This document shows, piece after piece, positions 33,840-42,940 of a stretch of DNA of 64,000 nt. Numbering within the stretch: the stretch's first letter is position 1; each line of letters starts with the position of its first letter. This DNA is from Paracamarosporium sp. OC-R06-R3 (lineage: Eukaryota > Ascomycota > Dothideomycetes > Pleosporales > Didymosphaeriaceae), in contig JACVRA010000056.1 in the NCBI GenBank assembly GCA_019828545.1, positions 124,001 through 188,000 of the forward strand. Direction: 5' to 3'. Below the pieces are notes generated by a model. The model searched no databases. It was not told the DNA's origin and was given only the letters and a program-made list of their open reading frames with translations. Made by a program: the position numbers and the translations under genes.

Positions 33840-34746
33840 CCTCCTGAACGAAGGTAGCGAGTCGGAGGCTACTGCATGTGTTGGAAAATTCTCCACATTA
33901 GGAGAGCTTCACACAGGAAAATACAAAGAGATAAACCGACGGATCACAGTATGCGTTGCTACAGATGGAGACCAGGGCTGCGGGCTCGCTTATGGGGGGA
34001 GATCTTTGATCGCCGCTGTGTCAATTATATTCACAGTCATGTGAGTGCTGGGCGAGCCGAGACGATAAAACAACTGGGTGCTACGGTCATTCGTGTAGAC
34101 GGCGAGTACGAAGATTCTATTGATAGGGTTAAAGAAGATGCGCGACTGGCATTTCGTTCGTATCCTGGAGCGACTTCGATAATAGTATTCCTTAGCATAT
34201 CATGCATGCCTATATGGTGGTTATGGAGTAAGCATTCGATAAACTTCCAGTTGTAGAAAGAGTCATGCATGTATTCGTTTGCGGTGGAGCAAGGAGCACC
34301 GCTGCAGCCGTTTTGCTCGGCTTCTACACGCGCTACGCTCAATCTCGGTCATTAACAGAACAGCAGCTTCCAAGATTTGTTGTAGTGGAGCCGTTAGAAA
34401 CAGACTATTTGTACTAGAGGGCTCGGAGAGGAGAAATGGTTTCATCAAAGCAGAGTCTTGCACGCTTATGACTGGTCTTGCTTGTCGTGGGCCCTCTCCC
34501 GCCGCGCGGAAAATCTTGACCTGGCTTGCTAGCGACTTCGTCGCCGTTCCAGATTTGGCAGCAGTCGCAGGAATGTGGACGCTGGCGCACTCAACGGCAG
34601 GGGATGTTCCTATCGCCTGCGATGCAGTCAGCATTAGTATCTTACAAGCTTCCAAGGAAGAGGAACTACGTCACAAACTAGGCTTGGACAGTAACAGCCA
34701 AGTCGTAATGTTTGGGTTGGGAGGCCCCATGGATCCTGCGATCTAA
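33840..34746 (+). pseudogene. diaminopropionate ammonia-lyase relic (PLP fold type II)
   Basis: Family segments appear in order but in different frames. TGKYKEINRRITVCVATDGDQG leads to a frameshift near 33,995-34,010. HVSAGRAETIKQLGATVIRVDGEYEDSI is in the next frame. VFVCGGARSTAAAVLLGFY...FVVVEPLETDYLY then ends at a stop, and MTGLACRGPSPAARKIL...LGLDSNSQVVMFG follows in another frame. The N-terminal part with the PLP lysine (SFKALGG-type motif) is absent. In family members this order forms one enzyme that deaminates 2,3-diaminopropionate or acts as a threonine-dehydratase-like enzyme. With at least two frame breaks and a missing N-terminus it cannot encode an active enzyme. Confidence 0.78.
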
Positions 34747-35600
34747 ACTGGGCTTGTGGGACTGACTCCTGAATAGGTGTTGGAGGCATAAGATCATTTC
34801 CAGAGAAACCAGCCAGCCAGCCAAGCTTACTAGCTTTTCCGAATTCAAACGATCCTCGAGTTCCCCATTGAAAATGGCGCATCAAGTTTATTGTGTATGA
34901 TGTATTGAGCGGGCGGAGTCTGTTTCATCGAAGCATTTGCATCAACCATCTTTCGTCTTCGAGAATCCCAAAGTCGTGGTATGCAGAAAATACTCTTCGC
35001 GCTCGCCGTACACATCTACAACCCAACGGCTCTTTGACTCTTTATTTTGGGCCACAAGCGTTCATCAGAAGAGTGAGAGCGCTCTGCGGTCATGCGGTTA
35101 ATCGTGTGTTCGCTCGTGTCGTGGGCTGTCTTCTTCGACCTTCATCAGTCACACTGATCGAACAATGTCTTTCTCTTACAGCGTAGTCCCAGTGTGCAAG
35201 CTCAAACAGTAGTCTATTCTCGCGTTAAAGCTTGTCGCAAGGTATCCGGTGCGTGAACTTGCATTGCGTCTTTGAATAGTTTGTGTATGCATTCTACTTG
35301 CGCACCCGGGCTAATCCTGAATAGCTCGTCTACGAACATGTACGACTCTCTGGGGTGCTGCGAAGTACATTTTGATAAGCTCGGCACTGACGGCCCCCTT
35401 GAGCGAAAGCAACATTAGCTCGGGAGCGATGTGAAATGGAATAGAATCGGATTCGCAGACTCGGAGCATCTACAAGCGTCAGTGTATCAGCATGTTTGTT
35501 GAATGCTGCCCAATACCAGCCCCGCGACCCACAAGTTTGACCGGCTCTTCCCCACAGCATTGCTGCAGAGCTAATCTGAAGACCTCAAGACATACCTATA
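34747..35600. other. intergenic region, no gene seen
   Basis: Between two relics. Short frames only, none recognised. Confidence 0.5.
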
Positions 35601-35756
35601 GATATCAGACCTGTCTTGATTGGGCATTCCAAATATATCACAAATTGCTCCACAAGAACGAAGTCTTTGCCTTCACTGTGTTTCAAGATGACAACGATCC
35701 TATATCGGACGATCTGTGGGCGAACTTTGCGTCGTATCTCTATGAGATGTACTGAC

Positions 35757-35771
35757 GCGAAATCTCTCAAT
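35757..35771 (+). repeat. left 15-bp target-site duplication
   Basis: GCGAAATCTCTCAAT, identical to 36092-36106. Confidence 0.9.
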
Positions 35772-36091
35772 CTGGAGTGTTGTTTTTGACAAAAATTTGG
35801 CATACGCCTTGGTACAAAAATGATGCAAAAAAGGTGATTCCCCTGGGAATCAGTACAAAAAAAGGAGCGTAATAAAAAAAAGAGCAAAAAGTTTGACTGG
35901 ACCAGGGTTCGAACGCGCAAAGCCGTAGGCTTGGCGTTCAACACTAGTCCGCGCCTCCACTCATCCAGCCCAACATTTCCAACAAACCACGGTTGCGACT
36001 TGCTCGGAGGCAGACGAGGTGTCGCAGTGTGGCAGTAGGCACGCCAACCGGACCTCTGCGCATCGCCATCGCCCTCCACGAGGACATACCG
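35772..36091 (-). mobile_element. SINE-like 320-bp insertion
   Basis: Flanked by perfect 15-bp direct repeats and sitting inside the DUF1338 relic. There are no terminal inverted repeats, so target-primed retroposition fits better than cut-and-paste. Read on the minus strand it holds a Pol III A-box-like TGGATGAGTGG (35957-35967) and, 40 nt on, a B-box-like GCGTTCGAACC (35906-35916). T-runs follow within about 25 nt and further on. The A box lies some 125 nt inside the 5' end, unlike a simple tRNA-derived SINE, and the arms do not fold as a tRNA. I therefore call it SINE-like, not a confirmed SINE. Confidence 0.68.
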
Positions 36092-36106
36092 GCGAAATCT
36101 CTCAAT
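36092..36106 (+). repeat. right 15-bp target-site duplication
   Basis: GCGAAATCTCTCAAT, identical to 35757-35771. Confidence 0.9.
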
Positions 36107-36692
36107 ACGGTACCCTTCTGGACCTGGTTTTAGACATCAATCGTCAAGTCGGGAGAATTCTGAAACACACTGAACATCGTCGTATCGAGGTCTAATGCCA
36201 CGGCGCAATACGGCTTGGGACACCCAGTGAGCTGGCAATGAATCGTCGCCTATTCGCTCTCATGGGCATGAGTCCAGTTGGCTATCATGATCTTACCATT
36301 GCTGGCCTTTCTGTACACGCTATATGCTTCCACCCTCATACAGTTGCTTCAAATTTCCGTAATCTGTTCCGGGTCTTAACTTCATTACTTCAACAAGAGC
36401 TGATTGCTGATCAAACCCTTCTCGAGAAGGCGACTGCAATACTACAAACGCGTCAAATTTTTACACTACGCTGCATCGAAATGAGACGGCAACTCGACGG
36501 CAGTAGGTCTTTCTCTGAGAAAGTGGCTAAATAATTCATGAGGGTGGCACTTGAAACATTCCGTTGGCACAAAAACATTGCTTATGGGGATGGTAACCAA
36601 TTTACGGATTCAATTTTATTGTTTGCAATCAGTGGTATCCTGAGGATTCCACTGCGGAGAGCTATCTGCTACTGACTTTGGTTTAGCATGTT

Positions 36693-37874
36693 TTAGCTAC
36701 AGTATTTCTGTCCCTCAGTAGGATTGATAATTCCGAGTCCAATAAACCCTTCATAATTCCAGTAGTCTCCCTGTACGCCCTCGCCTTCTACAGGAACATT
36801 CCCAAAGAATTTAGCCGTCCAATAAGCACTGCCCTGTACATATCTGTCAAACGCATATAGTCCTGTATTTAGGTTCTTCTCACGATTCACGAATCTATTG
36901 TTCGTCGCAGTCTGAATCGACCACTCACCAACAAAGACAGGAAACTTGCTATCTCCAGAGGAAGCCTTTGCATCAGAGCAAATGTCTACAGTAACAGTGT
37001 CGGAATCTGTGGGACGACCGGCAAAGTAGTAGTTGTGCACATCAAACACTATATTTGTGCTGGCGGCAAATTTGGGGGACCAGTACGCTTCGCCCTTGAA
37101 GCTGCCCTGGAACATGATCGGAATTTTGGAGTTTATGGACTTAACTTTGTTAAGGACTCCGTTGATGTATTTTAAGGTCCATGCAACTCCACTCTCAGTT
37201 AGAGCTGCAGGTGTGCCAAAGGTTGAGAAATCTCGATTATCGACAGGCTCATTGATAGGCTCAAGGGTATACGATTGCGGAGATCCAGAATTCTGGATAA
37301 ACGCAATCGCCGCATCCACTGCTTTGAGCGAGTAGTCCAGATTGGTTTGGTTGTTAAACCATCCGAAGTGGCCTTCGGCTTCGCCAAACCCCATGCCGTT
37401 TACGCCGCCTGGGAGGGAGTGGATGTCCACAATGATGTGCATCTTGTGCTTGGAGATAGCATATGTCGCGATATTCTTCAGGAATGAGAGCTGGTTGCCC
37501 GAGTAAAACTGGCTTCCAGGAACCTTGATCCATGCCGCATACGTGGTAGGGATTCGGAGGAGCGTGATCCCGTTGGCAGCTAGGTTGTCTATGTCCACTG
37601 GCTGGATGTAGGTCGCAAATCGGCGCTCAAGAACAGGTCCGCATTGAGATCCAAGTTGAATACAGCAGGTCCACTCGTCGGTCGTGTTGCCGCAGTTTTG
37701 GCTCCAAAACGCAGGATCTATGACTGCTTCTTGGGCAAGCCATCCCCCAAGATTGACTCCTGTAGCCTTAAAAGTCTTCCAGTTCACGTATGTCGATTGG
37801 CGCGTCACGACCGATATGGAAAGAACGCTGGAAGAAAGGCATAGAAGCTCAAGAAGGGTTTGAGCGAAACGCAT
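36693..37874 (-). CDS. GH5 exo-beta-1,3-glucanase-like secreted hydrolase
   Basis: Intronless, 393 aa from MRFAQTLLELL; the longer frame uses TTG, so this ATG is chosen. A signal peptide covers about residues 1-20 (LLELLCLSSSVLSISV). GH5 features in order: GVNLGGWLAQE, the Arg of LLRIPTTYAAW, HIIVDIHSLPGGVNG, the acid/base Glu in LEPINEP, the His/Tyr of FDVHNYYF, and the nucleophile Glu in VFVGEWSIQT. This matches fungal exo-1,3-beta-glucanases acting on cell-wall or extracellular glucans. The beta-glucosidase-like members of GH5_9 are the alternative. Conserved motifs are intact. Confidence 0.92.
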   Translation of the reverse strand: MRFAQTLLELLCLSSSVLSISVVTRQSTYVNWKTFKATGVNLGGWLAQEAVIDPAFWSQNCGNTTDEWTCCIQLGSQCGPVLERRFATYIQPVDIDNLAANGITLLRIPTTYAAWIKVPGSQFYSGNQLSFLKNIATYAISKHKMHIIVDIHSLPGGVNGMGFGEAEGHFGWFNNQTNLDYSLKAVDAAIAFIQNSGSPQSYTLEPINEPVDNRDFSTFGTPAALTESGVAWTLKYINGVLNKVKSINSKIPIMFQGSFKGEAYWSPKFAASTNIVFDVHNYYFAGRPTDSDTVTVDICSDAKASSGDSKFPVFVGEWSIQTATNNRFVNREKNLNTGLYAFDRYVQGSAYWTAKFFGNVPVEGEGVQGDYWNYEGFIGLGIINPTEGQKYCS

Positions 37875-38340
37875 TTCGGGCTGTGGTTTCAAACAGATTC
37901 ACCACGTGTGCTAAGATGTTTCTTAATATTGAGTTGGATGTTAGAGCATGAGAAAGGCACTGAAATATGAGAAATATATACATTATTGCTGAGGCTATTG
38001 CTGCTCGATCTTGCTGCGGCACACTGAAGATGTGGGGAAGCGCAGCCGAGATATAAATTTGCATTAAACTCTTTGAATCTTGGAGATCAACATCGTGACA
38101 ATAAGCCCACCAATAAACAATGATTAGAACTTGCATATACATGAGGACTATAATGCGTGCAGAATACTTGTTCCCCAATGTTCTGGCATCGCACTTGCGG
38201 GGGACACCGCCTGGGGTAAAGTGGAGTCCGTTGTGCGTTCCAGAAGCAGGACACAAATCCTACAACAATCTCCACATCCCGACACCTTCACACAATTTCA
38301 ATTACGTAAAGCAAATAATTGAATCAATGAACTCGGGCTA
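37875..38340. other. upstream region of the GH5 gene
   Basis: AT-richer promoter-side DNA. No gene seen. Confidence 0.5.
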
Positions 38341-38640
38341 AATAGTCCCGTCGACTTCTAGATACCTCAGCCAGCTCAGTATCTCGAAGCGTCGCATCAC
38401 AGCTTTGACCCCTTCATCTCCGTTCAACTCCTGCTGAATTGTTTCCAATAACGCTGCCGTCTCCACCTTATTTAAATTCACATGCTCATGTCCGGCGGCG
38501 AGTTATTCCACTCTGAAATAATGCCGTTCTCTTCATGATGACTCTAGAAACTGTGTCACAGTCACTTTTTTCTTTTTCTCGATAAGATCTAGCATTTTTC
38601 TCACGATATCGTCCAGATCAAATACCTTGTATTCACGCCA
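38341..38640 (-). pseudogene. unidentified protein relic
   Basis: On the minus strand a readable peptide (HVNLNKVETAALLETIQQEL, then GDEGVKAVMRRFEILSWLRYLEVDG) ends at a stop near 38,341. It is preceded, after stops and a frame change, by DIVRKMLDLIEKKKKVTVTQF. The peptide character is clear but the family is not recognised. Confidence 0.4.
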
Positions 38641-38875
38641 AGATTATTGCTCCTTATTATCTGTGGGGAACAGCAGCGTATGGCAGCCTAGGGCATACAA
38701 TCGTGGTCTTGACGCTGGTGAAGGAGACGAAGTCACTAAAGGCGTGTTTGGTAGCATATGAGGGGGACGCGATACTGCTGCAGAAGTCGCCAGTGAAGAT
38801 GGTGATACAGGCCGATGTTCGCTTCGCAAAGGCAGTGGGCAAGGTTGAGGAGCCGGCAATCCTTGCTGGAAGCTG
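38637..38875 (+). pseudogene. unidentified open fragment without ATG
   Basis: About 79 codons open in one frame (TAAYGSLGHTIVVLTLVKET, then DAILLQKSPVKMVIQADVRF), ending in TGA. There is no start codon and no recognised family. Probably a gene relic at the edge of the AT-rich tract. Confidence 0.35.
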
Positions 38876-38959
38876 ATTTGATGACAGTGAACAGGCTGTA
38901 GAACATCAAATGTCTTCGATCTATATTGATCGAGTTGGTGTTGGCCCAGTGTGGGACCC

Positions 38960-39860
38960 TAGTGAGTCGGTACCACAGCAGAGCTGCGAACTGAATGCTG
39001 TACCTTTACTAAGCTGTTGAGATTATAGGAGACAACGACTCTAGGAGTCATTGCAAAAGTTTAGTTTAGTAAGAATAGTAAGGAGTTATAGCTTAATAAG
39101 TAAGGTAGTAGTTGAATATTTTACTATACAGGCTGTAGAGCCTTGCAATCCTTCTATAGACACCTCTACAGACAATTTTAAAATCTATATAATAATTCTT
39201 TAGTAATGTTGTTCCTAATACCCTTCTAAAACTATCGCGGTAAGAGCCCTAGCTATGTTAATATACAAAGACTCTAGGGGCAGCCTAACGAAGCTACAGC
39301 TAAGAGAGTAATAGATCTCTTTAATTTAAATAATAATACTGTACTCTTAAGTACTGTTAAGAGTACGTAGATTTAGGTGGCAGCAGCGCTTATAACTCTA
39401 ATAATAAATAGTGTGTATATAACCTAGCAACTTCTTGTTCTCTATTAAGTTTAACAGTAGAACTAAAGGACAAGGATATATTTGCAGAAGAGCTAAAGAG
39501 GTTAAACACTCTTAAAGAGAAGAAGATAGAAGATTATAGCAGCAACGAGTAGGAGTATCTTTCTACGATTAACAATTGTTTCCGTAATAGGCAGCGCTTT
39601 GCTAATATTGGATTGGATTACTCTCAACGTGATAGAAGATAAATTGAACAAAATCTTGCGTTGTCAGTTGCCAGGCAAAAGACTTCGATCTATATTGCAT
39701 AAGAAGAAAATAGGAAGGATCTAGGAGGGTAAGCTTTTCTGTCAACTACCATACAGAAGGCAAGAGGATCCGATTCGTAGAACATACAAGGGACTATTAC
39801 TCGCTCTCTAATAACTTAACATGTATAATATCTTATCACCTCTCTAGGGAACACTGCTCA
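38960..39860. repeat. AT-rich RIP-type tract
   Basis: The sequence turns clearly AT-rich and TpA-rich compared with both sides. No intact gene. It includes the damaged ORF at 39,461-39,800. Confidence 0.6.
39461..39800 (+). pseudogene. RIP-damaged ORF (likely transposon-derived)
   Basis: One frame reads ELKDKDIFAEELKRLNTLKE, then SSNE-stop-EYLSTINNCFRNRQRFANIGLDY, RR-stop-IEQNLALSVARQKTSIYIA-stop-EEN, and further stops. The internal stops are TAG or TAA where CAG or CAA (Gln) would fit, the C-to-T change RIP makes at CpA. The protein family is not recognised; a gag-like or repeat-encoded protein is a guess. Confidence 0.55.
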
Positions 39861-40463
39861 ACAGAGTGATTTTAACAACCTCTTCAGGACAGGCCGCGTT
39901 CCTCCGCGTCACTTCGACATCCGTAGAATCACCGTTGCGGTCGCGATACGTACGGTCGTCAAATATAGACACGACCATCCGGCCGCGAACGAAATACGAG
40001 AAGAGCGACGACGAGGATCAGACTCTTTTCACAGTTAAAAAACTGCGTATAGGCGCTTGTGAGTTTTCTGGTCAGCGTATCACCAATCGTGCATATTCGT
40101 GACGTCCCATTCAGTCCTACTTTCGGCTGGACAATACCATTTTTACACGAACCGCCTCAAAAACGCCCAGAATACTACTACCGGTGCTAGTGATCTACAG
40201 CGTTCATGTGAATTGTGCCTTCTCGCAATGGCGGTCCAGTGTCGTATCCGTGCAAGAAGAACCAAAGAATTTGCGGCATGGGGAGTCCAACGTATGCAAA
40301 CAGCATAGCTGTGAAATTCATTGATTACAAATGTTACGTAAAAATGTCATCCAGGTCTGTGAATTATGGATGTCGAAACTAGATTTTCCTGCTAAGCTAA
40401 ATCCAATTCGAACGGATAACGATGATACCCAGTTTGCGTCCTTTCTCGTTTGCGTCCTTTCTC
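39861..40463. other. intergenic region
   Basis: Base composition returns to normal. Short frames at 39,866-40,308 are not recognised. 3' flank of the sugar transporter gene. Confidence 0.45.
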
Positions 40464-42039
40464 TCAGGTCATCGAGCCCACGCGAGAGGCGTGAACCTCA
40501 GCGTGAAGCTTCTCATCTTTCTCCATAACGGCCGCAGCAGCAGCCGAATCCTGCATCGCATGCGGAACAAGCTGATCTCCAAACAGCTCATCCATTTGCT
40601 CCAAAGTCCTGCCTTTGGTTTCAGGGTAGAAAAACCAGTAACACAAGAAGGCAACGATGTTGAAGCAGAAAAATACGTAGAAGTATTTGAACTCAATCGA
40701 AGTGAAAGCCTGTGGCGAGAACTGAGCAAAAATGAGGTTGAAAGTCCAGTTTGTAAAAGTGGTGATGGCGTTGCCCCGCGCACGGATCTCAACGGGAAAG
40801 ATCTCTGCCGGATAGATCCAGGAGATGATTCCGAGAGGTGTGTAGAAGAAGCTGAACATGAAGTTCATAGCTACCATACTGCGCAGCTGAGCATTATTCG
40901 AAGGGTCGAAGTATTGACCCTGCACCGCATTGACGAGCAAGGCAGCAGCAAGACCGGCAGCAGAGATAATCAGGGGTTTAATACGGCCGAACTTGTCGAC
41001 TATGCACAGACCAATGGTACACCATACAATAGAGAGAGCACCGCTGATTCCCACGATCATAAGAGATTCACGGGCTGAGATCCCCAGAATTTTGTAGATA
41101 CGGGGACCGTAGTAATTGATAACGTTGATTCCAGAGAGGGGACCGAAGGCTTGAACACCGCAACCGAGTAGAAGACGCTTGCGCCAGGATGCTTTTGTTA
41201 TTATGGATGCCCATGTGATGTTATCCATAGCACGGTCGGCGGCGATGACGTCGCGAATTTCGCAGAATTCGAGGTCGATGGTCTCCTCATTGATGCCCTT
41301 GCGAAGAATCTTTAGGGAGGCGAGTCCTTCGTCGTGACGGTCTTTTTCGATAAGCCAACGAGGGGATTCTTCTAAGAAGAAGATACCGGCAGCAAGCACA
41401 AGACCTGGAACGACTTGGAAGGCAAGGGGGAAGCGCCCTAACGAAAGTTTCAGTTAAAACGGTGATCCGTAGTGTGAACCCACTTACAGGAAAACTCTCC
41501 AGAGTTGAACTGGCATCCATATCCCAGCCACTGTGCCACAAAAAAGCCCCAGCTTAACATCCATTGTAACAAGCCTGACAGAATACCACGATATTTGGCT
41601 TCTGACAATTCGCCAGCGTACATAGGAATAGTCGATGTGAGCTGACCAACTGCAACTCCGCCAATGAAGCGGCCCACGATTAGCATGGCCATGTTGACCG
41701 CACCGGCCTGGAGAGCACTGCCAAATATCGACACAAGCGAGCCTACGAAAATAGTCCAGCGACGACCCAGCTTATCGGCGAACAGCATATTAAATATCGT
41801 ACCGGCGATCGCCCCGCCTTGGAATGCGGACACTATGCCTCCCGTCACGGTGTCTGATGGAGAGTTGAAGTGTGCCTTGAATGTATCGAGGGCGATAGTT
41901 GACGTGATGATACCGGAATCGTAGCTAGAAACATGGATTGGTTTGGGTCCCAGTGTTAAGGCAGCATGGGTACTCACCCGAACAGAAACCCTCCTATCGC
42001 CAGGAAGGCAGACGAAAGAACAGTAATTCCAAGACCCAT
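40464..42039 (-). CDS. MFS sugar transporter
   Basis: Exons 42039-41978, 41924-41488 and 41437-40464 (introns 53 and 50 nt) give 490 aa. Sugar-porter signatures are present: GGFLFGYDSGI (joined by intron 1), GRRWTIFVGS, VGQLTSTIPMYAGELSEAKYRG, EESPRWL, PAEIFPVEIRARGNA and PETKGRTLEQMD. Twelve helices are expected. It is divergent from the alpha-L-rhamnosidase gene, so uptake of rhamnose or a rhamnoside is a reasonable inference, but the substrate is not readable from sequence. Confidence 0.93.
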
Positions 42040-42582
42040 CTCGTTATTGTAGACCAATTTGTTTCGGGGCTGCTTGAACGTCGTAGAGACAATATATATT
42101 AGCAGTCACCGAGGCGAAAGGAGACCTGGACCCATGGTTCGGGGGTAGACACCCCGGGTGAAAAGCCACGGCTACATGCTGGTATACATCATTTGCCTCA
42201 TTCAGTGGTTTGCCTGTGGGCAGATTTCCACATGGATTCGATGCTAGGCGGACGTGATTCAAGGTGTGGACTAGAATCGGGAAGTGGAGACACTAGCCTG
42301 AAAGTGGCGGATATCAGCCCTACCCCATTGACTAGACGCGCAAACGTCGCGTCGACGCAGTAGACAGAACCAGGGAAAGCCAGCATTGGATTCGTGTTTA
42401 CACGATTACTAGCAATCTCGAGATCATTCATGAACAGCCCAGTACACAAACTTGCGAGAATGGCAGTCAACGTGAATGATATAATATTAGACTACCAATT
42501 TGTAGCAGGAAACCCAGATAATAGAGAATAAGAGTGTAGATGTATATTTGCCTTGAGACATTGCGAGCACTTCATACAACAA

Positions 42583-42598
42583 TATCCCAGCTGGGATA
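42583..42598. promoter_or_regulatory. 16-bp perfect palindrome
   Basis: TATCCCAGCTGGGATA reads the same on both strands. It is a candidate dimer-binding site; the factor is unknown. Confidence 0.5.
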
Positions 42599-42668
42599 GG
42601 CTAGCCCCTTGGCAGACGGTTGATTCGTTCGTGTTCGCGGAAAGTGGGGGAACTCGCTCAAATACACC

Positions 42669-42682
42669 CCGAGCTACCTCGG
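42669..42682. promoter_or_regulatory. CCG-N8-CGG element, possible Zn2Cys6 site
   Basis: CCGAGCTACCTCGG, with CCG and CGG as inverted half-sites. Zinc binuclear cluster activators bind such pairs, and fungal rhamnose regulators belong to that class. Binding is inferred only. Confidence 0.35.
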
Positions 42683-42940
42683 AAAGAGGAACCACAACCG
42701 CTCGCACCTGCCTAACATCGCCTGAAGTTAGCAATAGCCTTGTTGTTTTGCTGTTTCGGTTTCAATCTCAGGATTTCTCCTCTTCTTATTCCATTTTTAC
42801 GAGTCGAGAATAGATCAGCTCACGGACTATTACATCGATGCCTAAACATTCTGTGGGCAAGCTTAGGCGTTCATCTCGACTTAAGGGCCTACAGCCATAT
42901 TTTTTCGTGACTCTTCGTTCAAAGTTAAATACCATTTACA

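Larger units (their letters stand above)
35640..36600 (+). pseudogene. DUF1338 (2-oxoadipate dioxygenase/decarboxylase-like) relic, split by an insertion
   Basis: The left part reads SDDLWANFASYLYEMY, a TGA stop, then REISQ. The right part resumes YGTLLDLVLDINRQVGRIL...CHGAIRLGTPSELAMNRRLFALMGMSPVGYHDLTIAG, with an in-frame TAA before CHGAIR. After a further stop at about 36,532 the match continues as MRVALETFRWH. This is the N-terminal half of DUF1338 enzymes (lysine catabolism). Removing 35,772-36,091 plus one copy of the 15-bp direct repeat restores a continuous reading frame across the join. The C-terminal half is missing next to the GH5 gene. Stops and truncation make it non-functional. 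Confidence 0.8.
42040..42940. promoter_or_regulatory. divergent promoter, sugar transporter / rhamnosidase
   Basis: 901 bp. It holds a perfect 16-bp palindrome (42583-42598) and a CCG-N8-CGG element (42669-42682), both about 260-360 nt from the rhamnosidase ATG. No gene inside. Confidence 0.55.

Noticed and set aside
35895..35970. tRNA-like sequence with GGTTCGAAC
   Set aside because: The T-arm stems do not pair (GCGCG against CCTGG on the minus strand) and no acceptor stem was found. Kept only as Pol III-box evidence within the insertion.
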